A DNA stretch of 42,443 nt from Chondrus crispus (GCF_000350225.1 NW_005179394.1:4190-46632); one strand, 5' to 3'. Shown: positions 10,567-22,202, counted from the first letter of the stretch. Notes: generated from the letters alone by a model not told the origin. Translations and numbers: made by a program.

Positions 10567-12829
10567 AAGGATTACGCGGACGCCGCCGGCCTCTGCCGCA
10601 GAAAAAGCGGTATGTGAGATCATCAGTTCTGTCCTCACGACGGCTGTGAGTCGCTGCAATGGCTCGGAGAAGAGTGTCCCAATTTGACCGGTTTTGACGA
10701 GTCGTGGGCTGCGGTTCCTCGGTGACAAAAGTCGACATGACGTTCAATCAAGACAATCAAGTCCCCTTTTTTGAGTGTCCCTGCTGTCGAGGTCCTCTGC
10801 CAATGGTTTAACGACATGTGGTTGGCAGCCAAAGCACTTTCGCGAGCTACAGTCTAGCATTACTCAATAAGTGTCCCAGATTGCCCTTGTGGGAGAGGTA
10901 GACACGAGAGCACAGGCTTTCAGACATTTTGTAGTGTAGTGTACCACCGAAAGCTACTGTGCGATGTAGAATAATGTGGTATTAATACTGACCCGTGTCA
11001 GATACGATATCCCGGCTGCAATCTGTGCAGAAGGGCTTCTGCTGGTAATGACTATGTGTAATTCCCCTCGGTAATGCAGAGGGTCCGACGTGCATCTGCA
11101 TTTCACAGGTGCTGACGTACATATAAAATGTACAGGTGTGGGTGTGCGTCTTTAATGCACAGTTGTCCGCGTGCGGTTGTAATGAATCCGCGCCGTTGGA
11201 TACTGTATCATTCTTGGCACTCATAGTGCATGGCGCCCGAATCTCGAAGCTCGATTGCTCCACAGCCGCCTGAGAGAGCACAATCCTTGAAACCGGAACG
11301 AGATAGCCAATTTTACATTTTGGCTTTCACGGAGGGCGAGGTTGGGAAAGCTTCAAGCGATTCAGAGAGATGGATTCCCTGCCAAATTTGTGATTCATGT
11401 ACGCTACACTTTTGAATCGTCCGTAGATGAGGCATAGCCGGTATCGTCAATTTCATGTGCACGAATTAAACTGGAGGTAGACTAAAACTACGGCTTTTGT
11501 ACAAAATTGTGGGTTTAGGATGCGTTAAATGTCATACTGAAATGTAAACGAATCATGTTCTGTCCATTAATGGAAGTATTTGCAGTTGTCTATCTTTTCT
11601 AACGCTTCTAACTCTGACTCTCCAGTACAAAACTAGATTTCAAAATCACATCATATGTTAGAGCACGCTAAGCCAATTGTGATTCCTTTCCTTACTGCTC
11701 TAGTACGTAGAACAGAACTGGAAAACGAACACGGTATGAATGCCATTTATTTATACTGTCAAAACATTTCTATGTAAGTCGCTCTCTACGGATTGGACCC
11801 TGCATTACTTTAAATAGTGGCAAAGAGATGCATTACAATTTCATTGCTCTGCCAGAGTGAAATGGAAAAGAAAAAGTACAAAATCCAGTATACATGTAGA
11901 GAATAGGGGGAGATTGAAAGCAAAGACAGAAGATATTGCATTGACGCGGGAGGCCAGAATCAGATTTTATATGTTAAGCCCTAAATCTGGAGAAAAAGTA
12001 AATTATCCGTGCGACGAACTGGTCGTGAAATCCGGCGAGATTAAAAGTCCGAGGGCGTTATCCCGACCGACCCTCAGGGATAACTCGCTACCCTCCCCGA
12101 GTACCTGCGTCGAGTCCTGAGACGCTGCTTGAGAAGTACCCCGCCCCTCTCACTCTCGGGACTCCTTTTCTTCCATCGCAGAGCGCTGCAAGCGCCGCTA
12201 CTACTAACTTCATCTAACACTTCTCGTACAATTGAGATTACTTTTAGGTTGAAGTGATAGTTTACATTAGTCCAGCCTCTTATACACCCTTCTCACCGGC
12301 TTGCCTTAAGCACGCTACAGATTTCCTAAAATCGGTCATTTTACCAGTCTACAGGCCGGGGTTTCGTTACAAAAAAATTAAAATTTTGGCCATCTCACAT
12401 GCCATCCGGCTCAGTTCGAGCACCGTCTTCGCGACACACTTACCTGAGTTGCGAGAACCCGAGCAAACTTCGTGCCGCGAGATGTTGCAGATCTGCACCA
12501 GGACTCGCTCTTCTCCTCTCTACTCCAGACAACGAGCGTGTAGGTCACTTTTCTAGAGGACTATCATCCAAAAACTTCGTATCACTGCTCTCCAAATCAA
12601 GTACCATCTTGTCTCTTTCCACAGTTGCCACATTTTCCATATCACGAATTGATCTGCTCGGCACACCCTGCACGTGTGTTGTGATAGCTAGTGTGCTGTT
12701 GTGGTCGACTTTTACATACGGAGTTCTGCACTTTCCGGGCATCTTCGTGTGTGATTGATTGATTTCCTGCCACCGCCAAGTTTTTCTTGCAAGATGTCTC
12801 GGCCCAAGAAAGATGGCTCATGGACAACA
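10567..12829. other. No recognisable gene
   Basis: About 2.3 kb between two pogo-family copies. It holds only short ORFs with no family signature. Up to about 10893 it is probably the 3' end of the preceding transposon. An inverted pair GTTATCCC/GGGATAAC lies at 12057-12084 within a GC-rich patch. The plus frame at 11857-12120 is open for 87 codons but does not look like a known domain. Confidence 0.5.
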
Positions 12830-13875
12830 AGTCGTCCCGCGTCTTGCACACAGTTGCCGGAATGTTCGGTTTACGAACTGATCGCAAGGTTGGAGAATAT
12901 TAGTTGTGCTTGCAGGGAGTCGCACGACAACTATACTCATTCTCTGACACACTTCAAGCCACTCCAGACCGTCGCGGGAGCTGTGAACATCCACTGAAGG
13001 GACAATGTGCTTTTCTGAGGCGATGCTGTTTCTGACATGCTTGTTGGTGCGTTGCACAATTTTGAAAATAATGTTACGGTCCACAGACCTGCATTTGGTT
13101 ACGTGAAGCGCGGTTTCTGGCCGAAACAACGCATCCCCACACAGCCAATGTGGGAATCCTTGTGAATTAGTAAAGCCCACCTTGCTCAGGGAGTTTGCAA
13201 GTACTGGCAACTCGTTTTCTCGACGCTACCAGAGAAAGGGGAGCACTATTTCTACAAGGGGCCACGGCTATTACAGCCTTCACATGTTTCTCCGCGTCCC
13301 GTATGCTCCTCCTGAAACCGCTGCTGTGTGTAATGGATAACTTGTAGCACCTCAATTTCCTCCTATACTCTCCTGATACGGCCGTCTCATCCCAGTACCA
13401 AATGTGACCTGGGTCTGAAAATACGCCAGCCTGATCTTGCCCAACCAGTTCGGGAGGATGCTTGAGAGTCAATTCATGAGGTCGATTCTTGGCATCGAGG
13501 AGTGCTGTCAAGACATTGAAGCCACGCGGTATGCGAGGGAGCGGTTCAGACCCCGAAAAGAACTAATTGCGTCGGGTGACGGTAGTCCATGACTATATTT
13601 CGCACAAAGATCTACCCGTGCATGTACTGTGCTCATTATTGTGTTGTCTACGGCGAATCCATACTGGGCGGCGTGGACTGTTCGTTCAACCACAAGTTGT
13701 TCCTTGCGCGGTGAAAGTACAGTTTTGCGGAATGCGTGGTTGTCTTCCGGATCTAGCAACGTTTCCACCTCATCCGACTTCGAAGTATCGTATGCCTTTT
13801 TGATACGTGTAGCAGATGTTTGGGAAACGCCCGTCTTTTTGGATGCTTTGAGGGCATTACTGCCTCTTTTTTAAA
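12830..13875 (-). pseudogene. Broken pogo/Fot-like transposase
   Basis: Minus-strand fragments in alternating frames line up in order with the transposase at 8588. A helix-turn-helix ALKASKKTGVSQTSATRI lies near 13850-13800. It is followed by a CENP-B-like part ending LPSPDAISSFRGLNRSLAYR. The DDE_1 core gives WYWDETAV, SVDVHSSRDGLEWLE and NILQPCDQFVNRTF, so all three catalytic Asp positions survive. At least two frameshifts separate the pieces (breaks near 13510 and 13200), and the protein ends soon after the third Asp. Similarity to the 8588 copy is only partial, so this is a related subfamily and not a duplicate of it. No terminal repeats were identified. Confidence 0.8.
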
Positions 13876-15037
13876 GAAAGGAGTTCTTCTAGGCGAACAC
13901 AGTCCTCTTTCCGCTTTGTGATTCATATTTTGTGGGCGAGTGTTTGTGTTGGCGTTGAAGGCAGCATATCGCCACCACCGAGCCGGTAGGCGGGTAGAGA
14001 GGAGCAGGGAGCACTCAACTGTTCGGGTGTGTGTTATGAGTGTGTGAGAGGGACTGTGGAAATGTTTTGGAACGCAGGGAGAGCAGAGGCACATGATTTG
14101 AATGACGCCCAAATTAAGCCATTGCCCAAATTAAGCCGGTGAGAAGGAGTACTGTTTAAAGTAATGACCAAGATTTCTCTAAAAGGCGCAGAATTTAGAA
14201 GGGGAACGGAAAAGAGGGCTATAAAACAACTATTTACTAACCCTGAGAGCACCCCACCCAAGCTTCAACCTCAAGTTTGTCCAACTTAAGGACCGCTTTG
14301 CAACCACGACCCATTGAAAGTAAGTCACCTTGTTTATTTTACCAAAGCTGCGCATCACCGAAACGTTCTGTACATCGATTGTGCTCGTTGTGCGTAGATG
14401 CGTCCAGATTGTCCAGATTAAATATATTTTCAATAGAAACTGTTACATCCTTCCAGTAATATTGATTCTCGTCGACAACATCCCTTCCCTACTGCACTTA
14501 CTGTACGTTACAATCTTTGGATAGATCTCGAACTGATTTCATTTTCTTGTCGACCATTTTTCACTAGGAGAAATTAACTATTGGATGCGGCGAAAACATA
14601 TGGACAAAGTGAGTAGTACTTGTGGGTATCGAGAACTATTCTGACCAGTAGAGGCGTGTTCGTCTAGGGTTCCTTGATGGGTAGGGGATATGTAGTTCAG
14701 TCCTTCATACCTTTGCGTGGGTTTGCGTGGGCTTAGAATCCACTTTCTGCGCAAGAAAGTTGCGGAAGGCGGTGTTTGAGACGCGCAGATGAAGTGTGAC
14801 ATACATTTTTGTAGCAATTGTTTCTGTGTCCTGACGAAAATCCTTCCACATTGCTTTTTGGTTTCCGATATGTAGATTTTGCAGTGCAGTAGTCTCTCGA
14901 CAACGGCCACGGGTTAGGGTACCATGGACTGTTGCAGTTATTGGGGGGTTGCAGATACCAAACGGTTATGATAGACTTTTTGCCACGTGTTAGAACGCAT
15001 TTTCCGAGATTTTACTTGAAACGTCAATCGTAGTCTG
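13876..15037. other. No recognisable gene; short tandem repeat
   Basis: A direct repeat of CCCAAATTAAGCC occurs twice at about 14105-14135. A minus-strand frame at 14578-14910 (110 codons) is open but has no recognisable motif. Nothing else can be supported up to the piggyBac target site at 15038. Confidence 0.5.
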
Positions 15038-15041
15038 CTAA

Positions 15042-15239
15042 CCCCATGCACGCTGCGTGCATTTTTTTGATCATGCATGGAAAATGTACAATTGGGTACA
15101 TTTGTGTACATTCGTGTTCACTTGCGTGCACTGTACATTTGATGCATGAATGGACACTACCCGTGCGAGAATTTCACGCCCAGAGCAAAACATTCTCGCA
15201 AATATTCACGCCCCGGAATGCGTGATCTGTGCGCACTTG
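15042..15239. repeat. Left terminal inverted repeat of piggyBac-like element
   Basis: It pairs with 17427-17624. Over the arm I count few mismatches, for example GGGTACATT against AGGTACATT, a small cluster near GCGTGCACT/AGGTACACT, and one C/A change. Similarity fades after CGTGATCTGTG. Confidence 0.85.
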
Positions 15240-15327
15240 CCTTCCTTTCTCCCTCAACTCCTTTCCTGGCGCTTCTTCGGACCTGAACTCCTCTGTCCTT
15301 TTTCCTCTTCCCTCGAGTCCTTTAAGC

Positions 15328-16149
15328 ATGTCCCAACCGCGCCAGGTAAGTGTGTATGAAGCCACTCCGCCAAAACGATCTGCCGAACACTCCGACGCTG
15401 TGGAAGACAGCACTGCAGAAAAACTGAGTAGTGAAAGGCGAAGCCATGATAGTTCCGATGGGATCGAAATGAACTTTTACAGTTCAGATATCGGAGCAAG
15501 TGATCGCAACAGCGCGTACCGATCCGATGTGCCCCTTATATCTTCACCAGCGGTTCGTCGTCGATTATTTCATAACTTGGAAGAGAGCTCCCCCCCAGAT
15601 CATGGTCAACAACCATGCTCCCCATCAGATAATTCTATGGACGATTGCGATACGCCCTTTTCTTTATCAGGATCAATTGAATTCACTCCAACAGAAGAGT
15701 TCATTGTGTCTTCGGAAGACTCGTTGTCTTCTATTCAAAAATTAGTTCAGGACGATGAAGTTCAGGCTTTTTTGAACGTCAATGATGTCCAACCCAAAGC
15801 AGCTGTTCACAACAACATGGAAGCACGCAGCATAGCTACACAGGATTTCTGGTCTGGCATCTTTGCAGATCCCTCACAGTGCTTGTTTGAAGAATACGAT
15901 ACACCCCCTGGCGCTGAAGCGGGTGTTGATGAAAATCCAGCGCCAATTGCACAACGAAATCAAAGACGACATGAACAGCAAAATGGTAGATTGTCATCCT
16001 GGACGTATGACAGTCCCTGGGATGATGTCAAGTTATTCGTAGACGATGTTGATTCCACTTTAGGAATTGAGTATGTTAATGAGACAAACACTTTTTTACT
16101 TAATACATTGAAAGAAGTACGGCTCAACTATCTTTCCAGCACACTGGCG
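15328..16149 (+). CDS. PiggyBac-like transposase, N-terminal part (runs into gap)
   Basis: The ATG at 15328 is the first good start inside the element; the frame is also open upstream within the TIR. The product (274 residues up to the gap) is acidic and Ser-rich, as is usual for the disordered N-terminus of piggyBac transposases, and reaches a DDVKLFVDDVDSTLG stretch before the run of unknown bases at 16150. No catalytic Asp can be assigned here. The identification rests on the C-terminal part at 16317 and on the element ends. Confidence 0.6.
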
Positions 16150-16280
16150 NNNNNNNNNNNNNNNNNNNNNNNNNNNNNNNNNNNNNNNNNNNNNNNNNNN
16201 NNNNNNNNNNNNNNNNNNNNNNNNNNNNNNNNNNNNNNNNNNNNNNNNNNNNNNNNNNNNNNNNNNNNNNNNNNNNNNNN
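16150..16280. other. Assembly gap (131 N)
   Basis: A run of 131 unknown bases falls inside the transposase of the piggyBac-like element. A complete piggyBac catalytic core would need several hundred more base pairs between the two coding parts than the gap nominally provides. Either the gap is under-sized or this copy has an internal deletion. Confidence 0.95.
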
Positions 16281-16316
16281 AGGCGTGTTTTATTTGTAGT
16301 TTCAAAGGGCAGTAAT

Positions 16317-17267
16317 ATGGGTATGGGTCAGATTCTATATGCTGCACTTCTCGAGTTTTCTACGGGGATGGTGGCCTGTTACGACTATACCATAAGCTCT
16401 GTTCGTTTGTTCACTTTTACGTGGATAGGAAGACCATCTGAAAATAGTCCAGCAGCCTACGATGAACTACTGCATAACACACATGCAACAGATCTGTATT
16501 CATATGCTTCATTTTATAACCTGAGTAATGCCTACAAAGTTCTCGCCAATCAGAACGGTGCACTTCGGCCGGCGAGAATGATCAGACCGTCGGCCTTGGT
16601 CTATTGGAATTCTCTCAAAAGGGGAGTGGACGAATTTAGTCGAGCGCTCAAGAGTCTATGTTACACAAATTCCTCGGAAAATCCTATTGTAAGTGTCCTT
16701 GGCAGATTATTAGTCCCTCAAGTTAACAATGCTGCACTTGTGCATCGCCTATCCATAGTCAAACGACGGGGACTGCTGCCTGACGCGTCCTCATATATCG
16801 GCACTAGCCAAAGAAAGGGTTACAGTGCTTTGAGACATAACACGGCGCGTTGTGGAAGTTTCGCAGGGTTTGCTAGGGAGTTGTCTAAATGTTTCTTTGT
16901 GGAAAAGTCGAACGCTCCATGAGAGCCTGATACGACATTGGAACCTGGCTCTGTTCCTGCATCAGAACGGACGAACGATTTTTTGCGCCCTTTGCACTGC
17001 AAGGATGCGGCAGTGAAGTACAATCGGCCTGCCGACAAGCAAAGGAGACTGGAGGAAATTCGATTGCATAAATCAGTGCGTGGGAAAGTTTCATGTTGTG
17101 CGCTTTGCTCGTACAGTGTCACTCTAAAACTGAACGGAAGAGTGATTAAGGAAAGAGGTAGCGACGGCAGAAACAATGGTGTGAAACATGTAAGCAATGC
17201 ATCTGCTCTGGATGATGGACGACGTGGCACACATTACACACATTACAAAAAGCAACTATTCCGGTAG
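16317..17267 (+). pseudogene. PiggyBac-like transposase, C-terminal part with one in-frame stop
   Basis: Residues after the gap include a hydrophobic YDYTISSVRLFTFTW strand and the characteristic late block RPSALVYWNSLKRGVDEFSR. This corresponds to the P..V..YN..MGGVD..D signature of DDE_Tnp_1_7 transposases, which carries the last catalytic Asp. A TGA at 16920-16922 interrupts the frame. The same frame then continues to 17267 with a basic, Cys-containing tail (KVSCCALCSY) that may be the remains of the C-terminal Cys-rich domain. Because of the stop and the gap I treat this copy as probably inactive. Confidence 0.6.
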
Positions 17268-17426
17268 CAGAACTTGAAAAACTTAAAGAAAGGGCATTCG
17301 ATATTCCTACGAATGGAGAATAAACAATGGAATGAGAAAATATACAGGTTTTTTGTTTTAGTAAAGGATCGATTCAGTATGGCAACTGTGTATACGGGAA
17401 AACATGCCATTTCGGTTTGCAAAGGG

Positions 17427-17624
17427 CACATGCACACAGATCACGCATTCCGGTGCGTGAATATTTGCGAGAATGTTTTGCTCTGGGCGTGAAATTCTCG
17501 CACGGGTAGTGTCTATTCATGCATCAAATGTACAGTGTACCTAAGTGAACACGAATGTACACAAATGTACCTAATTGTACATTTTCCATGCATGATCAAA
17601 AAAATGCACGCAGCGTGCATGGGG
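17427..17624. repeat. Right terminal inverted repeat of piggyBac-like element
   Basis: Reverse complement of 15042-15239. It ends GCGTGCATGGGG immediately before CTAA. Long TIRs of this kind are unusual for piggyBac elements, which usually have short terminal plus subterminal repeats. Confidence 0.85.
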
Positions 17625-17628
17625 CTAA

Positions 17629-18029
17629 GCGCTAGAGAGCATCGTGCTGGGAACTGCACTGTAGTATAACTGCGCACGGGCGACGGCGCCTCCGCCACCG
17701 CCCTGGCGTACAGTACGCTCAACTGCAAGCTCGACCATGACCGTAAGGAGTTGCATTTACAGGTGGCGTCGAGTGCGGAGTACAGTAGCACTCCGCCGCT
17801 GACACGTGTTGGATCCAACCGGTCGGTAAGTAGTAATTAGTAGTTATTGGCACAAATTAGCCAATTTAGTACAGCAACTGGTCTACAGTAGGTAACAGGT
17901 ACTGTAGCGGGACAGGTGTCCGGGCCTCCGTGTAAAGGTTTAGGACATTGGCGCCTGCCCCGTTCCAGTAAACGAGAAGCAGAGTGGCCTCCTTTCTCCT
18001 TACGACTATTAGCTATCTTTGTTCCAGTT
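17629..18029. other. No recognisable gene
   Basis: GC-rich flank between the piggyBac target site and the tRNA-like segment. No coding signal. It may be body sequence of the SINE-like unit, whose 3' end would lie in this direction on the minus strand. Confidence 0.4.
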
Positions 18030-18108
18030 TCCCCTCTAGCTCGGGGTTCGAACCCGTGAAAGGCCGTCCGGTTTTCGCACCTCCGACCAGCTGAGCGTCT
18101 CCAGCCGC
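18030..18108 (-). repeat. tRNA-like / SINE-like Pol III promoter
   Basis: On the minus strand a perfect B box, GGTTCGAACCC (18045-18055 region), follows a good A box, ACGCTCAGCTGG (18098-18087), about 33 bases earlier. The D-arm-like GCTCAGCTGGTCGGAGG also looks tRNA-derived. The acceptor stem does not pair and no normal 7-base anticodon loop forms, so it is not a functional tRNA. It is best read as the head of a tRNA-derived SINE or an old tRNA pseudogene. No second copy was found in the window. Confidence 0.5.
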
Positions 18109-18109
18109 G

Positions 18110-18429
18110 TGTGCGTTCCCTTGTTATGAGTCCTCCCGTAGGGTTTGCTTTTGCGCGTGGGCACCGAGCGGCACGCGCTCCCTCACCACTAACCCCCTCG
18201 TGTCTGAATGTTTGGGACAAGGGTAGTTATACAACGAGCACCCTGGGCCTTCTTTAAGCCACCGAACATCGCACCAGAGTCCACATTATGCGCTTCAGGA
18301 ATCCTTTTTGTAAACGGCAGGGTTCTCAGCTGTTGTTGCGCAAATAAAAGCTGAAGTACCTCTATATGTTCTTCTCTCTCCTATTCCTTACCAAATGTCT
18401 CAGCGACAATGGAGCTATCAACATCCTTC
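18110..18429. other. No recognisable gene
   Basis: About 320 bp between the tRNA-like segment and the dead Tigger-like transposase. It is probably the 3' flank of that element on the minus strand. No terminal repeat could be matched. Confidence 0.4.
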
Positions 18430-19700
18430 ACCGTTTAATCTCCATTCTCTTGCTGTAAAGAAACATACTCTCCCGCAGGATTTGAAATATCTTTGAGAAG
18501 CATCCACGATCGGGGTGGTACCAGCGAGTCAAAATTTGCTGACATCTCCATTTCGATTTTCCTTTCACTCACTTCTAAACCTACATTTCTAAGACCAATC
18601 TTTTGGACAATGTCGGTATGACTCCAACCATTCCTTATAACACTCGCGGGAAGCTCCTTACATATGGTTATTACCGACTTCATAGCAGAAAGTATATCGA
18701 CCTTGTATATGCCCTGAGAAATCTCATCAGCAACGTCAATTGCTCTTTCCATTGTTTATTTCTATAGCGCTTTGTCATGACTGCAATATGTCCTACGTTC
18801 ATAGGCTTAATCCTAGAAGTGGTATTCGGGCGTAACAATATAATATCCACATTACTCAAAGACGGCAAGTTTGATACAGCTCCGTGTGCACTACATTTAT
18901 GTAGAAGCAAAATCACTTTCCTTCCGGGTGTAGAGGCAATGACACCATTAAATCTTTTTAGCATTCGAAAAACAGATCTGTAGTCATCCACGATCTTTCT
19001 TAGAATGATAATAAAATCTAAGCTCTTGACCAGACTTATTTTAAACGAACGTGGCGTTGCAGGGGTTCCAATAATCAGCAATCCTATTTTCAGATCCATC
19101 CCCATTTGCACAGACCAGCACCGTTACTCGACCTTTCATCGTTTTGTGCACTGCTAGCGCTGTAACAGCCACTGTCGTATCTGGAGTCAATTTATGGAAT
19201 AGCCCACATTCATCAGCGTTAAAATTGTCCTTGATGTCGTATTTATTAATACGATTTAATATATGTTGGAGCTCCTGAGCCACTGCCGTCATATCAGCAT
19301 CACTACTCTCCCCGTGGCCTTTAATTACTAGCAATTCAGATCTCCTTTTAATTTTGGTAGCCACCCGTCTGAAAATTTGAATTCCATGTTTTCGTCTTCT
19401 TGCAGAAGTTGATTAACTTCGTTCATAAGCTTAATGCCTTTCGCCTTGACTATTTTTCCGTTGGCATTACGTCGCTCGGTGTGCATGCCAGAAATCCGAT
19501 TTAAAAGGAACTTTTGTAAGTTGTGTTAGACTCTAGAAGTGTCTCTTTTTCTTGTGTAAACGTTTTCCGGGGCGTGCAACTAAATCTTCGAATTTTGACA
19601 GCAGCCGTGAGATGGTGGAGCGGCTCGGGACAAATTCAAGCTTGAACAGTTTTTCCGAAGAAGCCATGCGGGCAAGAGAGAAATGCAGCAAGAGAAATGT
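18430..19700 (-). pseudogene. Dead Tigger/Jerky-like pogo transposase
   Basis: Minus-strand fragments in shifting frames give, in order: an HTH segment PSRSTISRLLSKFEDLV (about 19635-19580); then NKYDIKDNFNADECGLFHKL, which carries the first DDE_1 Asp; KGRVTVLVCANGDGSE, the usual strand after it; PRSFK; VILLLHKCSAHG; and RPNTTSRIKPMNVGHI. In active members the last two blocks read LDNCSAH and QPMDxGI. Here the second and third catalytic Asp are replaced by His and Asn. With several frameshifts and two catalytic substitutions this copy is clearly dead. It resembles the Tigger-like transposase at 33743 more than the Fot-like one at 8588. Confidence 0.8.
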
Positions 19701-21426
19701 ATGGCCTTCTTTTTCAGTCTTTCGCCTTGCTCATAAACGTTTCCTTTTTGTAAAAGCAAAAGGGAAGGCTGGGCCTTGTTGGGCGTGGACGATTGACGAG
19801 GCGGCTGGCGATTGGAGGACTGTTCGATACCTGAACATTCATTCTCAAACTCCATTTTTAAGAATAAAACAGTCCAGCGAAATTGTTCTAACGTTTTGTG
19901 AGTTTTCTCTTTTTCGTTGCGATAATCGAATTTGCAGCGATATTAATTTTTTTAAATTAGATGAATACCATGCCTGTTTCCCAAATTTCGTTGCACTTAA
20001 CGAGTAGTTATCCTTTGCGAGTGTTGCAGTTATCGAGCAACCATTACTTTGCGAAATAGCTGGGTCCGAATTGCTGCAAAAGGTTGGCGTTAAATACTCA
20101 CAGAAAATGAAGGATGTGATTTCTTTACTATCGTACACGACGAAGACTGTGAACATTTGAATTTGAAAGAATTCTTGACGCCCAAATATATAATGTACAC
20201 GAAACGTTTCTGCTGCTCCGATGGTAGCAGTACCTCCGCAGTTTCTTTCTTTCCCCCTCTCTCCACATGGCCCTGGGAGCGTCTGGGACAAAAGCGCGTG
20301 ACATGACATTCAGTAAAACGATTGTATGCTCTTCGTGCATCGATAACGTATTCTGATCGTGCCCAGATACATATGAGCCTCTCTACTCATAAGGACAACT
20401 GGGCCCTAACAAGTATTCTCGGTCCTACAGTTTTTTTCAGGTAAAGGAAGTGGATAACCATCAAAAATGCTCTATTCACCCGTTGCCAGGTGATGACATC
20501 GAAAAAGAGGTCGGCTGTTCAGGTGGGGAGAGGGAAAAAGCAGTCAAACAATTTTTATTCGAAAAGAATGTTTGTCCGCCCCGTTTTTCCACAGGGGCGG
20601 GTGGTACTCGTCCTCTCATACCGAGGGGATCCGCACCTTCCACCCAGCGGTACCACTGCCTTTCATCGAAAGATTGTCAACGTGTACAAGTGGCATACAC
20701 GCCGGCCAATAGGATCACCCTTGGAAGGAATTTGTCTCTGTGCTTCTCCCGGGTATAGGACAAAACTATTTTATCCGCACACCAGGTGTACGAAAATGGT
20801 CGAATCGATTAGCTCGAGAAAGTTAATTGGTATTAGTGACTTTACGTAAGAAAAAATGAGAAATAATTTGTGTGCTGTGAGGAAAAGACATTACACTGAA
20901 AATTCCATTGCGGAATTCTGCAATACACGTCAGCTCCCCAATCGTGATATTGCACTAGTTAGTGAAGTCCCATGAGATTATTTTCAGGACAGATGTCATA
21001 AATATCCGCGGGAAGCTCCAAAATCGCGCCCATCGACCTCGAACAGAGGCTTGTTTCCCTCCCTTTGTCCTTACCATCTCAAACTCCCACAACTCATCAA
21101 GTTAGCGAGATGGATGACAACTGCGGCAGAGGCAAAGCAGGACCTAGGAGCCTCCCCTCGCCGCCGCCATATCCCACCAGTAGCAACAGTGAGAGCCGTC
21201 CCCAAACTGCGACATGCGGCCAAATTGTAGTCGGCCCATTTCACCATTTGGAGCCCGACTGAGGCCCGTCATAGAGATTGCGTGGACGGATGTTTGGACT
21301 TGGATGGACAGGATAACTGATTTCTATTGGTCCATTGCCGCTATTCATAACACCTATGATAACGTGCAGGTGCCGGCATGGACGCATAATCTTAATGCCA
21401 TACTTACAGATAGATACATGAGATGT
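19701..21426. other. No recognisable gene
   Basis: About 1.7 kb. A plus frame at 20490-20849 (119 codons) contains RPVFPQGRVVLVLSYRGDP and looks mildly protein-like, but I cannot assign it. A second frame overlaps it completely. A Pro/Ser-rich frame lies at 21065-21262. No repeat ends were matched. Confidence 0.4.
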
Positions 21427-21449
21427 CATATCAGTCGGTGATCAGCCAC

Positions 21450-22202
21450 CTAAATGGGATAGATTATTCGCAAAACGGCCCTGCAGGATGATTTCGAACC
21501 CTCGGTCAATCCCATAGAAAATAAGCAAAATTTAGATAACTGTTCGAAGTAATACTCGCTTCGGTTTTGGCGCAAGAGGTTTTCAACGGTCACCTGAGGA
21601 AAGTGGAGGCCTCCCGTGATATGTGTGCTGACCTCAAGCTTGAAATACTCTGCCTTATCGTTACATTTCTTGTGTGACGATTGACAAAAAGGTGCTCTCT
21701 ACGAAAATAGAAATATTCCTTCCAACTGAGGTGCATTTCGAGCTCAAACCTGTGTTCAAGGCCACACTCCACCCTTCTCGGCTTTGTTGCACGTTTTGAA
21801 CATCTCAATCTTCATACCTTGCATTCAACCCCCACCAAGAAGTCAATTGCCAAGTCCATGCAATCATAATTAGTTCTATTGCCGTGACTGTGGGTGTCGC
21901 TAGTACCAGTAACGCTCTGCACCTCCCCAAACAATGGGTGTTGACAGAAATGCGGTTCTACAGGATTCGGAGAGCATTCATGACGTTAAGATCATTCAAA
22001 TGCACCTTAGAGGCCGCAAAGGTCTTCAAACCTACTATAAGGTTCATGTTAACAACTTCAAGCGAGCAAAGAGTCAAGTTTTTTACTTTCGCGTGCACTT
22101 TCGATTCGTTTATGGCATCGTTATAAGACTGTCAACGTTTTAGACCGCTCATAGAATTCAACGATTGCCTGTGAACAGGCAGCAAGCATAGAGAAGATAC
22201 AG
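21450..22202. other. No recognisable gene; upstream region of the methyltransferase
   Basis: About 750 bp between the candidate left terminus and the methyltransferase start. Two overlapping plus frames (21884-22126 and 21934-22143) are open but lack family features. The second contains a Lys/Arg-rich segment that could be part of an upstream exon, but I see no compelling splice pair. Confidence 0.35.

Larger units (their letters stand above)
8289..10893 (+). mobile_element. Pogo/Fot-type DNA transposon (ends approximate)
   Basis: The limits are drawn around the transposase at 8588-10566. The motif AGGGCAATATGGGAC at 8297-8310 is matched in inverted orientation by AGGGCAATCTGGGAC on the minus strand at about 10887-10873. 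A third, similar copy (GGTCAAATTGGGACAC) lies inverted at about 10672-10687. These look like subterminal or terminal transposase-binding repeats. I do not see the flanking TA duplication at either end, so the true termini may lie a little further out. Confidence 0.4.
15042..17624 (+). mobile_element. PiggyBac-like DNA transposon with ~195-bp TIRs
   Basis: The left end begins CCCCATGCACGCTGCGTGCA and the right end is its reverse complement. The inverted repeats run about 195 bp (15042 to about 15239 and about 17427 to 17624) with only a handful of differences. CTAA flanks both ends (15038-15041 and 17625-17628). PiggyBac elements begin CCY and target TTAA; CTAA is a known minor variant type. 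The first bases contain an internal palindrome (ATGCACG/CGTGCAT), and TGTACA-type motifs recur through the repeats. The interior encodes a piggyBac-like transposase interrupted by an assembly gap. The high arm identity implies fairly recent mobility. Confidence 0.8.

Noticed and set aside
18030..18108. Functional tRNA gene on minus
   Set aside because: A and B boxes are present, but the acceptor stem does not pair and no 7-base anticodon loop can be formed.
19845..20309. 154-codon minus frame as a real gene
   Set aside because: No domain, no homologous motif order, and an overlapping frame of similar quality on the other strand.
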